Assembly (NCBI RefSeq): GCF_009830945.1
Contig: NZ_VWVV01000029.1
Location: 33,048-97,047, forward strand
Length of the DNA: 64,000 bases
DNA from: Nocardiopsis sp. FR4
GTDB taxonomy: Bacteria > Actinomycetota > Actinomycetes > Streptosporangiales > Streptosporangiaceae
Reading direction: 5' to 3'
Every line of letters begins with the position of its first letter. Position 1 is the first letter of the stretch. The position numbers and the translations under genes were made by a program. Below, piece by piece: positions 15,100 through 23,128 of the stretch. The notes below the pieces were generated by a model. That model searched no databases, was not told where the DNA came from, and worked only from the letters and a program-made list of their open reading frames with translations.

Positions 15100-15582
15100 G
15101 TGGCGGGCGAAACCCCGATCACACTCGTCGGCAATCTCGTAGCCGACCCCGATCTGAGATTCACACCCAGCGGCACACCGGTCGCCAACTTCCGGGTCGC
15201 CTCAACTCCACGCACCTTCGACCGCCAGAGCGGCGAGTGGAAGGACGGCGAGGCCATGTTCCTCACCTGCACCGTTTGGCAGCAGCACGCGGAGAACGTG
15301 GCCGAAAGCCTCCAGCGCGGCACGCGGGTGATCGTGCAGGGCCGCCTGAAACAGCGCTCGTATGACACCCGCGAGGGCGGAAAGCGCACCGTCTTCGAGA
15401 TCGACGTCGACGAGGTCGGCCCGGCCCTGCGCAACGCCACCGCGACCGTGACCAGACAGCAGCGGTCGGCCGAACACCACACGCAGAACAACCGATCCAC
15501 CAGCGGATACGGGCACACGGGCGGATACCAGCCCCCGGCAGACGACCCCTGGGGCTCCCCCAGCCCGCAGACCCCGTTCTAA
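15100..15582 (+). CDS. ssb: Single-stranded DNA-binding protein
   Basis: 160 residues from GTG 15100 (RBS AAAGGA just upstream; the longer ORF start at 15052 has no RBS and adds residues absent from SSB). OB fold: TPITLVGNLVADPDLRF, VANFRVASTPRTFD, AMFLTCTVWQQHAENVAESL, GTRVIVQGRLKQRSY. The tail is short and ends PQTPF, resembling the acidic DDIPF tip but with fewer acidic residues. It coats ssDNA during phage replication and recombination. Confidence 0.95.
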   Translation: MAGETPITLVGNLVADPDLRFTPSGTPVANFRVASTPRTFDRQSGEWKDGEAMFLTCTVWQQHAENVAESLQRGTRVIVQGRLKQRSYDTREGGKRTVFEIDVDEVGPALRNATATVTRQQRSAEHHTQNNRSTSGYGHTGGYQPPADDPWGSPSPQTPF

Positions 15583-15609
15583 CCCCATCCCCACCTAGGA
15601 GCACCAGCA

Positions 15610-15924
15610 GTGATCACCCGCCAGATCCCGTTCGACGTCGCCCACGCCCTGAACCACGTGGTTGACCTCGGCCAACCCCACGCGGGATACACCCCCATCG
15701 ACCTCCAGCACGACGCCGACCTGCCCGACGGGCGCGAGGAATGGATCCTCATCGTGCAGCGCACCGACGACGGAACCCACTGGGCACTGCCCCTCATCGG
15801 GGACGAACTCAACCCCAAGTTCGTCAACCGCGCCAAGCAGACCGTGACCGCGCACCAGGTCACAGCCGTGCACAAGACCGAGTACGTCGCGGTCCAGCCG
15901 ACGAAGGCGCCGAGCTACACGTGA
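15610..15924 (+). CDS. Hypothetical protein in ssb operon
   Basis: 104 residues from GTG 15610, RBS AGGAG at 15598. A compact alpha/beta protein with IPFDVAHALNHVVDLG, DLQHDADLPDGREEWILIVQRT and a basic tail. No family recognised. Its stop overlaps the next GTG start (GTGA), so it belongs to the ssb transcript. Confidence 0.7.
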   Translation: MITRQIPFDVAHALNHVVDLGQPHAGYTPIDLQHDADLPDGREEWILIVQRTDDGTHWALPLIGDELNPKFVNRAKQTVTAHQVTAVHKTEYVAVQPTKAPSYT

Positions 15925-16085
15925 ACGCACACAACACCTGGCTCACCCGCGTGGCCAGAGCGATCCCGGAGGAACGGGTGCGCCTGTGGACCCTGTACCG
16001 AATCCACGTCACCCACGCTTCCGAGGACCACGACACCGCTCTGGCCAGCCTCAACGAACAACTCGACCAGGAGAAGAGCCCGTGA
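15921..16085 (+). CDS. Small hypothetical protein
   Basis: 54 residues from GTG 15921 in GTGA overlap with the previous stop. Helical and charged (WLTRVARAIPEERVRLWTLY ... DHDTALASLNEQLDQEKSP). No family recognised. Confidence 0.6.
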   Translation: MNAHNTWLTRVARAIPEERVRLWTLYRIHVTHASEDHDTALASLNEQLDQEKSP

Positions 16086-16271
16086 CACCGCAACAAGTCC
16101 GCAGCCGGGTCGCTGATCGACCCGGCTGATGAAGACGCCGCGCACTCAGCGGAAGACCTGCTGTGGCAGGACACGCTCGCCGCCATCGCGGCGGGCGCTC
16201 CCCGGCCCCGCCAACTCGCCGAGGAAGCCCTCGCGACAGCGCGCCTGAATTTCCCCCGCTACTGCGCCTGA
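16082..16271 (+). pseudogene. Small frameshifted ORF
   Basis: GTG 16082 overlaps the preceding stop and has AGGAG in good position, but its frame stops after 15 codons at 16127-16129. From about 16110 another frame reads LIDPADEDAAHSAEDLL then WQDTLAAIAAG and ends at TGA 16269-16271, with good codon use. Joining the two frames needs a +1 shift near 16112. I read this as one short gene with an indel (or a sequencing error), followed directly by a terminator. Confidence 0.45.
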
Positions 16272-16280
16272 ACCCAGCAC

Positions 16281-16305
16281 GGGCCGCCCCGCCCCGGGGC
16301 GGCCC
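16281..16305 (+). terminator. Terminator
   Basis: GGGCCGCCCC / GGGGCGGCCC stem, loop GCCCC, before the PP2C gene. No T tract. Confidence 0.6.
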
Positions 16306-16326
16306 ACCCCAGAAAGAGAGACCCCT

Positions 16327-17022
16327 GTGATCACCTTCGGCGCTCACTCCGACCAGGGCCTGCGAGATTCCCAGCAGGACGCACACCACGTCGTCTTCAA
16401 CCGCGACACCGGACAATGGGCCGCCGCGCTCGCGGACGGGTTCGGTCCCGAGGACGATGTGGCCGAGGCCGCGCGGGAAGCCACAGTGACGGCAGCCACC
16501 AAGGCGGTCCCTTACGATCCCTACGTTGGTCTCGGCGAGGCCGCTGCCCGTCTCGGCCGTGACTACGACGGCGACTGTGTGATGGTCGTGGCCTCCCAGT
16601 ACACCCCCAACGACGCGATCGACGTCGCATGGGTCGGTGACTGCCGCGCCTACACCTGGGCCGGAGGGGAGCTGACCCAGCTCACCCGCGACCACAACGA
16701 AGCCCAGGAACTCCTGGACGCGGGGATGCCCGAGGAGTTCGCGCGCAAGCGCCGCAACATCGTCACCACCAGCGTCGCCCGCAGCTTCGAATCGGAGTAC
16801 GGCACCAGGTCAGCCGCCGCTCCGGAGTTGGTGTTGCTCACCACGGACGGGGTGCATGACGTGCTCGATGACGAGGAGATCAGCGAGATCGTGTGGCGCT
16901 TCGACACCGACCCAGAGGTGTGTGCCCAGGCCCTGGTGGAAGCCGCGCGGGAGGCAGATGCAGACCGTCCGAAGGCAGAGCAGAGCGGGGACAACGCGAC
17001 GGCGGTCGTCATCCGCCTGTGA
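16327..17022 (+). CDS. PP2C-type serine/threonine phosphatase
   Basis: 231 residues from GTG 16327. The metal-binding and fold motifs of PPM phosphatases are all present in order: DQGLRDSQQDA (~10, equivalent to R-x-x-N-E-D), ALADGFG (~37), AWVGDCRAYTW (~100), LLTTDGVHDVLDD (~176) and SGDNATAVVIRL at the end. It should remove phosphate from Ser/Thr, acting against host or phage kinase signalling. A full-length PP2C in a prophage early operon is unusual; no kinase gene is nearby. RBS AAAGAGAG precedes it. Confidence 0.85.
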   Translation: MITFGAHSDQGLRDSQQDAHHVVFNRDTGQWAAALADGFGPEDDVAEAAREATVTAATKAVPYDPYVGLGEAAARLGRDYDGDCVMVVASQYTPNDAIDVAWVGDCRAYTWAGGELTQLTRDHNEAQELLDAGMPEEFARKRRNIVTTSVARSFESEYGTRSAAAPELVLLTTDGVHDVLDDEEISEIVWRFDTDPEVCAQALVEAAREADADRPKAEQSGDNATAVVIRL

Positions 17023-17040
17023 AGGGCGGGCGTGGGAGGA

Positions 17041-17265
17041 CTACGCCTCCGCCTGGGCCTCCTGGGCGGCCTTCCTGCGGTCGCGCCGGTGTCGCCGGAT
17101 GTAGGTGTCCCGGAAAGGGCCGTCTTCCGCGACCTGTGTGGGCGTGGCCTCCCCGGTGTCGAGGAGGCGGTCGATCTCGTCCCAGACCTCCTGGCGGGTC
17201 TTGTTGAGGGCCGCTTCCTGTCGGTTGTACTGCCTCGTCAACGCTTTGAGCTTGTCGGTTGCCAT
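17041..17265 (-). CDS. Small reverse-strand HTH-like regulator
   Basis: 74 residues if begun at ATG 17265 (MATDKLKALTRQY); a 107-residue form from 17364 would run through operators and promoter. A helical N-terminus (RQEAALNKTRQEVWDEIDRL) is followed by ATPTQVAEDGPFRDTYIRRH, an HTH with a basic recognition helix. It is the only leftward gene in the early block and is divergent from 17396, with two copies of the GGAAC palindrome between them. I infer it represses promoters carrying that site. Confidence 0.55.
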   Translation of the reverse strand: MATDKLKALTRQYNRQEAALNKTRQEVWDEIDRLLDTGEATPTQVAEDGPFRDTYIRRHRRDRRKAAQEAQAEA

Positions 17266-17289
17266 GTCCGATTTATAGCACAGGGTTCC

Positions 17290-17370
17290 GGAAGCTAGTT
17301 CCGGAAGAGTCTCGCTGACCTGGGCGGACCGAGCTAAGGTCAAGCCAACCCAAGACCGGAACAATGTTCC
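17290..17370 (+). promoter_or_regulatory. Promoter and two GGAAC-type operators
   Basis: GGAAGCTAGTTCC at 17290-17302 and GGAACAATGTTCC at 17358-17370 flank a promoter with -10 TAAGGT at 17335-17340 and a weak -35 near 17312. GTTCCGGAA is also directly repeated at 17285 and 17298. Region lies between the reverse HTH gene and the 17396 gene. Confidence 0.6.
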
Positions 17371-17395
17371 GGAATCTCATTCCGTTGGAGTTGTC

Positions 17396-17656
17396 ATGCC
17401 CACCGCCCTCCTCCAGGTCACCACCTTCGAAGACCTCGCCGCCGAGCACGCCCCCACCGAATTCACCCTCGTGCCCGGATGCCCCCGGTGGCCCACCTAC
17501 CTGGAGTGCCCCTGCTGCGGCGACGAACTCGGCGCAGCCGACGAGTTCCACACGGCCTGGATCAGCGAGGCGATCGGCGACGCCATGGAGGACCTCCTCG
17601 GCCGGCACGCCGACGAGCGGCGGAGCTGCGGGCGAGAACTCTACGCCGACGCATAA
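17396..17656 (+). CDS. Small Cys-containing early protein
   Basis: 86 residues from ATG 17396. Contains CPCCGDEL (~38-45), one half of a possible zinc ribbon, followed by an acidic helix (ISEAIGDAMEDLLGRHADE) and a last Cys (RSCGREL). First gene after the operator region; family unknown. Confidence 0.65.
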   Translation: MPTALLQVTTFEDLAAEHAPTEFTLVPGCPRWPTYLECPCCGDELGAADEFHTAWISEAIGDAMEDLLGRHADERRSCGRELYADA

Positions 17657-17664
17657 GCGCCCCT

Positions 17665-17689
17665 GGGCCGCCCCAGCCCGGGGCGGCCC
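17665..17689 (+). terminator. Terminator
   Basis: GGGCCGCCCC / GGGGCGGCCC stem with loop AGCCC, almost the same sequence as the one at 16281. Confidence 0.6.
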
Positions 17690-17721
17690 CTCCCCCACCG
17701 ACACAGGAACGGACCACCACC

Positions 17722-18615
17722 ATGACCACCACCCAGTTCACGTTCGTACCCGCGACCAAGGAGCAGACGAAGGTGAGGGCCGCGTTCACCGGCCCTCCCG
17801 GCTCGGGCAAGACCTATACCGCCCTCAAGGTCGCCGCCCACCTCGGAGAGCCGATCGGTGTCATCGACACCGAGAACGGATCCGCGGCCGAGTATTCGAC
17901 GGAGTTCGACTTCCAGCACCTGGTGATGCGTCACTACGCACCCCAGGACCTGCTGCATGCCATCGCCGCCGCCAACCAGGCTCAGATCGGCGTGCTCATC
18001 ATTGACACCTGGTCGAAGTTTTGGAACGGCGTCGGTGGTGTCCTCGAACAGGTCGATCACCTGAGCAAGGGCGGCAACAAGTTTGCGACCGGCTGGCGAG
18101 ACATTCGCCCCGTCGAGGCGGCGATGATCGAGGCGATCACCAGCTTCCCGGGGCACGTCATCGTCACGATGCGCAGCAAGGTCGCCTACGAGGTACAGAC
18201 CAACAGCTCCGGGAAGGCCGTCCCGGTCAAGATCGGTTTGAAGCCCGAGCAGAGGGACGGCGTGGAGTACGAGTTCTCGCTGATCGGGGACCTCGACCGC
18301 GACCACACCATGACGATCACGAAGGCCCGCGCACACGCTCTCGACAGCCAGGTCATTCCCCGACCCGGGGAGGAACTCGCCCAGGAACTCCTGGCGTGGG
18401 TCAACGACGGCGTCCCCTCCCCCACGGCGAACAGCCTGCGAGACCAGGCGCTCACGGCCGACGTGACGGTGGAAGCGCTGCGCGGACTGCTCGCGGAAGG
18501 GCGACGACGCGGTCTGCTCGGGGCCCCGGTGATCGACCCCGCAACCGAGCAGCCCACGACCCTCGGTGACCTGATCACCCGGCGCGGCAAGGAGGCGGCC
18601 TCCCGTGCAGCATGA
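17722..18615 (+). CDS. Phage RecA-fold ATPase (Sak4-like)
   Basis: 297 residues from ATG 17722. Walker A AFTGPPGSGKTYTALKVA (~22-39), a Walker B-like VLIIDTWSKFW (~93-103), and FPGHVIVTMRSKVAYEV, the usual order in phage AAA proteins annotated as nucleotide-binding or Sak4-type single-strand annealing ATPases. The C-terminal ~80 residues are a separate helical domain (LRDQALTADVTVEALRGLL). With ssb close by, a recombination or repair role is likely. Confidence 0.8.
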   Translation: MTTTQFTFVPATKEQTKVRAAFTGPPGSGKTYTALKVAAHLGEPIGVIDTENGSAAEYSTEFDFQHLVMRHYAPQDLLHAIAAANQAQIGVLIIDTWSKFWNGVGGVLEQVDHLSKGGNKFATGWRDIRPVEAAMIEAITSFPGHVIVTMRSKVAYEVQTNSSGKAVPVKIGLKPEQRDGVEYEFSLIGDLDRDHTMTITKARAHALDSQVIPRPGEELAQELLAWVNDGVPSPTANSLRDQALTADVTVEALRGLLAEGRRRGLLGAPVIDPATEQPTTLGDLITRRGKEAASRAA

Positions 18616-19174
18616 GGACCTGGTGCTCCTCGTCGCCGCCGCGCTGGTGAAAAGCGAGGTCGGCCAGGCCGATAAGGAACGCCGCAAGGCCCTGGTCTCC
18701 GACCTGGTCGAGGACCTGACCAGCACCATGGTTCCCGGCGACCGGACCACGGTCCGCGTCCGCGACGCGACCGGGAAGCCCGTGGCCATCGGCACGGTGC
18801 GCGTGGACGACGGGCCGGTCACCGTCACCGTCACGAACCCGCGCTCCTACCTCGACTGGGTGAAAGCCACCGCGGAGAGCGAGATCGAGGAAACCGTCCG
18901 CGAGGCGTACACGAAACGCGTGGCGGAGATGGTCCGCAAGCACGGCGGCGTGATCGACCCGGACACGGGCGAGATCGCCGAGGTGCCCGGCATGACACGC
19001 ACCCAGGGACAGCCCAAGGTCGTCGTCACGCCCGCCTCCGGCGCGAAAGAGGTCCTCTCCGCTTGGTACAGCCACCAGAACTGGCTATCGCACCTCATCA
19101 AGGCTCCTACCAGCGAAAACGAGCTTGAGCAGGGGAACACTGTTCCGGTACAGTCTTCCTCAGTTGAGCGGTAA
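18605..19174 (+). CDS. Hypothetical protein coupled to the RecA-fold ATPase
   Basis: 189 residues from GTG 18605, overlapping the ATPase gene by 11 bases. N-terminal helix, a central beta segment (RTTVRVRDATGKPVAIGTVR) and a helical C-terminal part with WVKATAESEIEETVREAY. No family recognised; pairing with the ATPase suggests a partner in DNA recombination. Its 3' end contains the promoter and operator of the next gene. Confidence 0.7.
   Translation: MQHEDLVLLVAAALVKSEVGQADKERRKALVSDLVEDLTSTMVPGDRTTVRVRDATGKPVAIGTVRVDDGPVTVTVTNPRSYLDWVKATAESEIEETVREAYTKRVAEMVRKHGGVIDPDTGEIAEVPGMTRTQGQPKVVVTPASGAKEVLSAWYSHQNWLSHLIKAPTSENELEQGNTVPVQSSSVER
19125..19154 (+). promoter_or_regulatory. Promoter with GGAAC-type operator in the spacer
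   Basis: TTGAGC at 19125-19130, 18-bp spacer, TACAGT at 19149-19154. The palindrome GGAACACTGTTCC (19134-19146) fills the spacer, so a bound regulator would block RNA polymerase. It drives the 19233 gene and lies inside the end of the preceding gene. Confidence 0.6.
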
Positions 19175-19232
19175 AACCGCACCTCAGGGCCGGTCGGCCA
19201 CCCCGGCCGGCCCCACCCCGGAAAGGACCCGC

Positions 19233-19676
19233 ATGCCCCACACAGACCCCTCCCCCGACGCCGCGATCCGCTCGGCCGAATGGACCCTCCAGCACTACGG
19301 AGCCAACGCCGCCGTCACCCGCCTCCACGACACCCCCACCAGCACCAACGCAGTAGACGAAACCGCCTGGACCCCCGACTGGCCCTACTCCGGAGACCTC
19401 GCCCTCTTCATCGAGGAAAACCTGGTGCACCTCTACCTCCGAGGACAGACCTACGCGCTTGCCGCCTTCGACTTCGAGGACCTCGAAGGCCTCGTCCCCC
19501 AGGCGATCCACCTCCTACGCACCAAGGAGCGCGCCGACAAGGAGGAGCGCGAGCGGACCATCCACGAGTACGCGGAGAAGCTCCATGCCTCCTACGCCTG
19601 CCACCTGGCCAGCCCGGAGCCCTGCATCACCTGCAAGGACTACGCCACCGCGTTCGTGAACAACCTCCCCGCCTAA
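19233..19676 (+). CDS. Hypothetical early protein
   Basis: 147 residues from ATG 19233 (RBS GAAAGGA). The start of the protein is helical; the middle is acidic (DWPYSGDLALFIEENLVHLY), and the end is helical with Cys at SYACHL, PCITC. Family unknown. Confidence 0.7.
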   Translation: MPHTDPSPDAAIRSAEWTLQHYGANAAVTRLHDTPTSTNAVDETAWTPDWPYSGDLALFIEENLVHLYLRGQTYALAAFDFEDLEGLVPQAIHLLRTKERADKEERERTIHEYAEKLHASYACHLASPEPCITCKDYATAFVNNLPA

Positions 19677-19740
19677 CCACCCCGCCCAGGGGGCGGCACC
19701 CCATGCCGCCCCTACCAGCCCCACCCCAGAAAGAGACGCC

Positions 19741-20466
19741 ATGATCCCCGACAACATCCGCCGCAAGGTCCTCGCCCTGCTGGCAAAGGCCGAGGACCCC
19801 GCGACCACCGAAGCCGAGGCCGAGGCGTACACGGCGAAGGCCACCGAATGGATGGCCCGCTACGGCATCGACCGCGCCCTGGCCGCCGACCGCAACCCCA
19901 CCAACGACACCCCGACGGACAAGATCGTCACCATCCCCAACCCCCGCGCCATGGTGAAGGCCCAGTTGTTCTTCCGGATCGCGGAGGCCATGCGGTGCAA
20001 GACCGTCCGCATTCCCCACCGGCGCGGTAAGTCCAACGGCACGCAGCGCGTCCACGTTTTCGGGTACACGTCCGACGTCGAGCGCGCGGAGGTCATGTAC
20101 ACCTCTCTCCTCCTTCAGATGATGAACGGTCTCGCGAAGATCACCACCGCCCCCGGAAACGTGCCGATCAAGACGTACAAGCGGTCCTGGGGCCACGGAT
20201 TCGCGAACAGAGTGGGCGACCGTATCGAGGCCATCGAGCGCCAGGCCGCCCAGGAAGTCACCCCGCAGGCCGAAGGCCGTTCCACCGCCCTGGTACTCGC
20301 CAACCGATCCCAGGTGGTCGAAGCCCGCAAGAACACGGTGTACCAGCGCACCACCCGAGGCCGGACCACCTTCAACCTGTCCGGATACCAGGCGGGCGCC
20401 GAAGCCGGGAACCGCGCGGACATCGGGCAGACCCGCCTGAACGGCCGGGCCGCACTGGGCCGATAA
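19741..20466 (+). CDS. DUF2786 domain protein
   Basis: 241 residues. The N-terminal helix IRRKVLALLAKAEDPATTEAEAEAYTAKATEWMARY is the DUF2786 signature; the following domain (FFRIAEAMRCKTVRI, VHVFGYTSDVERAEVMYTSL) matches the usual partner region, with a basic C-terminal tail. DUF2786 proteins are widespread in actinophages and their function is unknown. Confidence 0.85.
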   Translation: MIPDNIRRKVLALLAKAEDPATTEAEAEAYTAKATEWMARYGIDRALAADRNPTNDTPTDKIVTIPNPRAMVKAQLFFRIAEAMRCKTVRIPHRRGKSNGTQRVHVFGYTSDVERAEVMYTSLLLQMMNGLAKITTAPGNVPIKTYKRSWGHGFANRVGDRIEAIERQAAQEVTPQAEGRSTALVLANRSQVVEARKNTVYQRTTRGRTTFNLSGYQAGAEAGNRADIGQTRLNGRAALGR

Positions 20467-20468
20467 CC

Positions 20469-21041
20469 ATGCCCACCATCTACTGCGCCACCGATGTCCA
20501 GACCACGCACGACCACTTTTCCCGACTGGCCGCAGCACGACGCAAACGCACGGCGATGCTCGGACAGTGGCGAATGCGCCTGGGTCTGGGCAGCACCGAC
20601 CGGCCGGTGATGGACCACAGCAAGGTGGTGGGGTTCCGCTGCGAGGAGCCCCACCACCTGCTCCCCGGATGGCGGTACGAGACCCGCACCCGGACCCTCC
20701 GACCGGACCGGCGCACGAACGACGGCCTCCTGGCCTCCGCCGAGCTACGCGAGATCCCCAGCGGACGCATCGGAGGCAACCCCCAGGACCAGCCGTGGCC
20801 CGGAGGTATGCCCTCCACCGTCATGTACCGGCAACCCCCACCCGAAGGAGGGAGCCCGCGGTGGCGGATCGGCACCCCCAAAGCCTTCTTCTACGGCAAC
20901 CGCCTGGCCATGGAGTGGGACCACATGCCCCCGGAACACGCCCAGCACATCCGGCTCGGCCTGTGGGAGGACGTCACCGCCGACTGGGAGTTCATGCTCC
21001 TCCTCCGATCCCTGACACCCCTACGAAAGGACGACCTGTGA
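20469..21041 (+). CDS. Hypothetical protein
   Basis: 190 residues starting 2 bp after the DUF2786 stop. A basic N-terminus (AAARRKRTAMLGQWRMRLGLG), GFRCEEPHHLLPGWRYETRT in the middle and a Trp-containing end. No recognised motif. Overlaps the next gene by 4 bases. Confidence 0.65.
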   Translation: MPTIYCATDVQTTHDHFSRLAAARRKRTAMLGQWRMRLGLGSTDRPVMDHSKVVGFRCEEPHHLLPGWRYETRTRTLRPDRRTNDGLLASAELREIPSGRIGGNPQDQPWPGGMPSTVMYRQPPPEGGSPRWRIGTPKAFFYGNRLAMEWDHMPPEHAQHIRLGLWEDVTADWEFMLLLRSLTPLRKDDL

Positions 21042-21403
21042 GGATCCGGTTCCCCGGCACCCCGGTTCGCGTCGGTGAAACCTGGCGCCACTGCAACCCC
21101 CGAGACAAGATCGTCGTCCGCGTCACCAAGTTGTCCGACACCCGCATCGAGGTCGTAGACGCCGCGACGGGGAAACGCCCCCGTTCACTCCTGCGGCACT
21201 CCTTCCACGCCTCTCCGGTGACGCACACGGGAGCCCAGCGGAAGACTGGCTACGTCCAGGTCAGCGCCGCGCCGCTCCCCACCCCAGAGGAAAGAATCCG
21301 CGACGCGATCCAGCTCGTCCGCGAAGCGAAGACCGCCACCAGCGTCGACCTCGACAAGCTCCTAGCCGACCTGGACGAGGCGCTTCTCCCCCTCCCCTTC
21401 TGA
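21038..21403 (+). CDS. Hypothetical protein with small beta-barrel look
   Basis: 121 residues from GTG 21038 (GTGA overlap, RBS GAAAGGA). The first ~70 residues (VRVGETWRHCNPRDKIVVRV, TRIEVVDAATGKRPRSL) look like a five-strand barrel of the kind seen in short phage DNA- or RNA-binding proteins; the rest is an acidic helix. Ends just before a terminator. Confidence 0.65.
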   Translation: MRIRFPGTPVRVGETWRHCNPRDKIVVRVTKLSDTRIEVVDAATGKRPRSLLRHSFHASPVTHTGAQRKTGYVQVSAAPLPTPEERIRDAIQLVREAKTATSVDLDKLLADLDEALLPLPF

Positions 21404-21410
21404 CCATCTC

Positions 21411-21433
21411 GGGGCCGCCCTGCGCGGGCGGCC
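21411..21433 (+). terminator. Terminator
   Basis: GGGCCGCCC / GGGCGGCCC stem, loop TGCGC, followed by TTTC. Confidence 0.75.
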
Positions 21434-21454
21434 CTTTCACCCAGGAAGCCCCAC

Positions 21455-21901
21455 ATGCTTTACACCCTGCACTTCACCGGCCAGGCGACACGCACCGTCG
21501 ACGTGGACGCCCTCGACCTCGACGAGGCTCTCGGGCAATGCGACGACTTCCCCTTCCACGACGACACCGACGTCGACATCGAATGGCACTACCACCACGC
21601 CACCCTTGATGGGCACCTGGTCCAGGAGGAGCCGAGTCTCCACGAACAGCTCACGACGGAAGCCAACGGGCTCAACGAGGAGCTCATCAAGGCCCGTCGA
21701 GAGCTGGAGTTTTTGAAGGAGCAGGAACGGCTCCTCGACGCGGCGACCACGTTCGAGTTCACCGGGCCGCAGGGGACCGCGACCGTCACCCGACACCTCG
21801 ACAGGTGGTTCGTGCACCACGCCGCAGCCGGACCTAAGGGGTGGGCCCAGTACACCACCCGCCCTGAGGCGATCGGCCGCGCCCAGGAGCTCGTCGGCTA
21901 A
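21455..21901 (+). CDS. Hypothetical protein with central coiled coil
   Basis: 148 residues. An acidic beta N-terminus, a coiled coil at ~65-100 (LTTEANGLNEELIKARRELEFLK), then a beta region with WFVHHAAAGPKGWAQY. Family unknown. Confidence 0.65.
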   Translation: MLYTLHFTGQATRTVDVDALDLDEALGQCDDFPFHDDTDVDIEWHYHHATLDGHLVQEEPSLHEQLTTEANGLNEELIKARRELEFLKEQERLLDAATTFEFTGPQGTATVTRHLDRWFVHHAAAGPKGWAQYTTRPEAIGRAQELVG

Positions 21902-21967
21902 TTCCCGTCGCTACCCGCCCCAGCCCGTTCCCGACCTCGGGGCGGGCCTTCCCGCTCTGGAGCTGAC

Positions 21968-22177
21968 ATGACCACCCGCCTCGCCCCCGAGTATCGGTCC
22001 CTGCACAAGGTCGCCAAGCGGCACGGTTGGACGGTGACCCGTCGCGCACGGCATCTGGAGTGGCGACCACCCCACGGAGCCGGATGGGTCATCACCTCAC
22101 TCACTCCGTCCGATCACCGCTCCTGGAAGAACGACCGCGCAGCGCTCCGCCGCGCCGGACTCCCCATCCCTCACTAG
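21968..22177 (+). CDS. HicA-like small protein
   Basis: 69 residues. LHKVAKRHGWTVTRRARHLEWR ... GWVITSLTPSDHRSWKNDRAALRRAGL has the alpha-beta-beta-beta-alpha pattern of HicA mRNA interferases, with His in the expected position of strand 2 (RARHLEW). No HicB antitoxin is next to it. Phage proteins of this type are common and may not be toxins. Confidence 0.55.
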   Translation: MTTRLAPEYRSLHKVAKRHGWTVTRRARHLEWRPPHGAGWVITSLTPSDHRSWKNDRAALRRAGLPIPH

Positions 22178-22193
22178 ACCTCGGAGAACCTCT

Positions 22194-22970
22194 ATGCACC
22201 ACGACACCCACCGCGAGTGCGCTCGCGGACGACACTGCCGCTCCGCCACGACCACCCTCGAGGGTCACCTCTCGCCCGCACTCACCTCGCGCACCTTCTG
22301 CGACCCGTGCGCGGCCGACATCACCCACGCCCTCCACCAGTTCCCCGAGCACTACGAGGAGCTGGGGCACCTGCTCCGGGAGAAGAACAGACACACCACC
22401 GCGGAGAAGGTCTCCACCAGCCGCCCCGAACCGCCCTCCCCGCTGGACTTGGAGGTGGACCGGCTCATGGTCAACATGGGTGATCTCCTGGTGTCTTGGG
22501 AGGAGCGGGTCCGCGCCGTCGCCGGCCTCGATCCCGCCCCGGCCAACGTGTCGTGGGGGCAGCGCACTGAGATGATCCGCAGGGCCTGCCTCGTTCTCGC
22601 CCGGTTCGTGCCTACGCTGATCGGACTGTCACCTGAGCCGATGCGTCGTGTGCTCACCACGGAGGACCTCGGGAAGCTCCCGGAAGACGTTCTCGGGGTG
22701 GTCCGCCCGGAGTATGTCGACGCCTACCCCGACCTGTCCGGCGCCGACGCGGGACGGGAAATCCTCTGGTTGCACCGCCGCGCCGAAGCAGTCACCGGGC
22801 AGGCCGTAAAGACCGTCACTCTGGACGGGGTGCCGTGTCCTTCCTGCGGGCTGATGATGCTCACCCGCAGGGCTGGGGAGGATGCCGTGTGGTGTGCGGG
22901 GTGTCGGACCGCAATCCCTATCGGGGAGTACACGGAGTGGACCTGTCAGCTGACACGACAGGTGGAGTGA
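22194..22970 (+). CDS. Hypothetical protein with zinc-ribbon end
   Basis: 258 residues. Two Cys clusters: ~9-40 (ECARGRHC ... FCDPCAAD) and ~215-240 (VPCPSCGLMML ... AVWCAGCRT), the second a typical CxxC-x-CxxC zinc ribbon. The middle is helical. Relatives occur in Streptomyces phages. It is the last early gene before the IS, and 158 bp of apparently gene-free phage DNA follow it. Confidence 0.7.
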   Translation: MHHDTHRECARGRHCRSATTTLEGHLSPALTSRTFCDPCAADITHALHQFPEHYEELGHLLREKNRHTTAEKVSTSRPEPPSPLDLEVDRLMVNMGDLLVSWEERVRAVAGLDPAPANVSWGQRTEMIRRACLVLARFVPTLIGLSPEPMRRVLTTEDLGKLPEDVLGVVRPEYVDAYPDLSGADAGREILWLHRRAEAVTGQAVKTVTLDGVPCPSCGLMMLTRRAGEDAVWCAGCRTAIPIGEYTEWTCQLTRQVE

Positions 22971-23128
22971 CCTGTACCAAAGGGCGCCTTGTGACGAAGT
23001 GTCCTCTGTAGTGATCACGAGAGATATCGCGTGTCCCGAGGCTCGCGGTGGCAGGGATGGATGCTCGCCTGGCTTATGAAGGGACCCATGGTCTCAGCTG
23101 CCACCCCGATAAATTACCAGGAGGCAGT

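Noticed and set aside
11614..19146. GGAAC-N3-GTTCC sites as SOS boxes
   Set aside because: The actinobacterial LexA site has four bases between GAAC and GTTC; here there are three in every copy.
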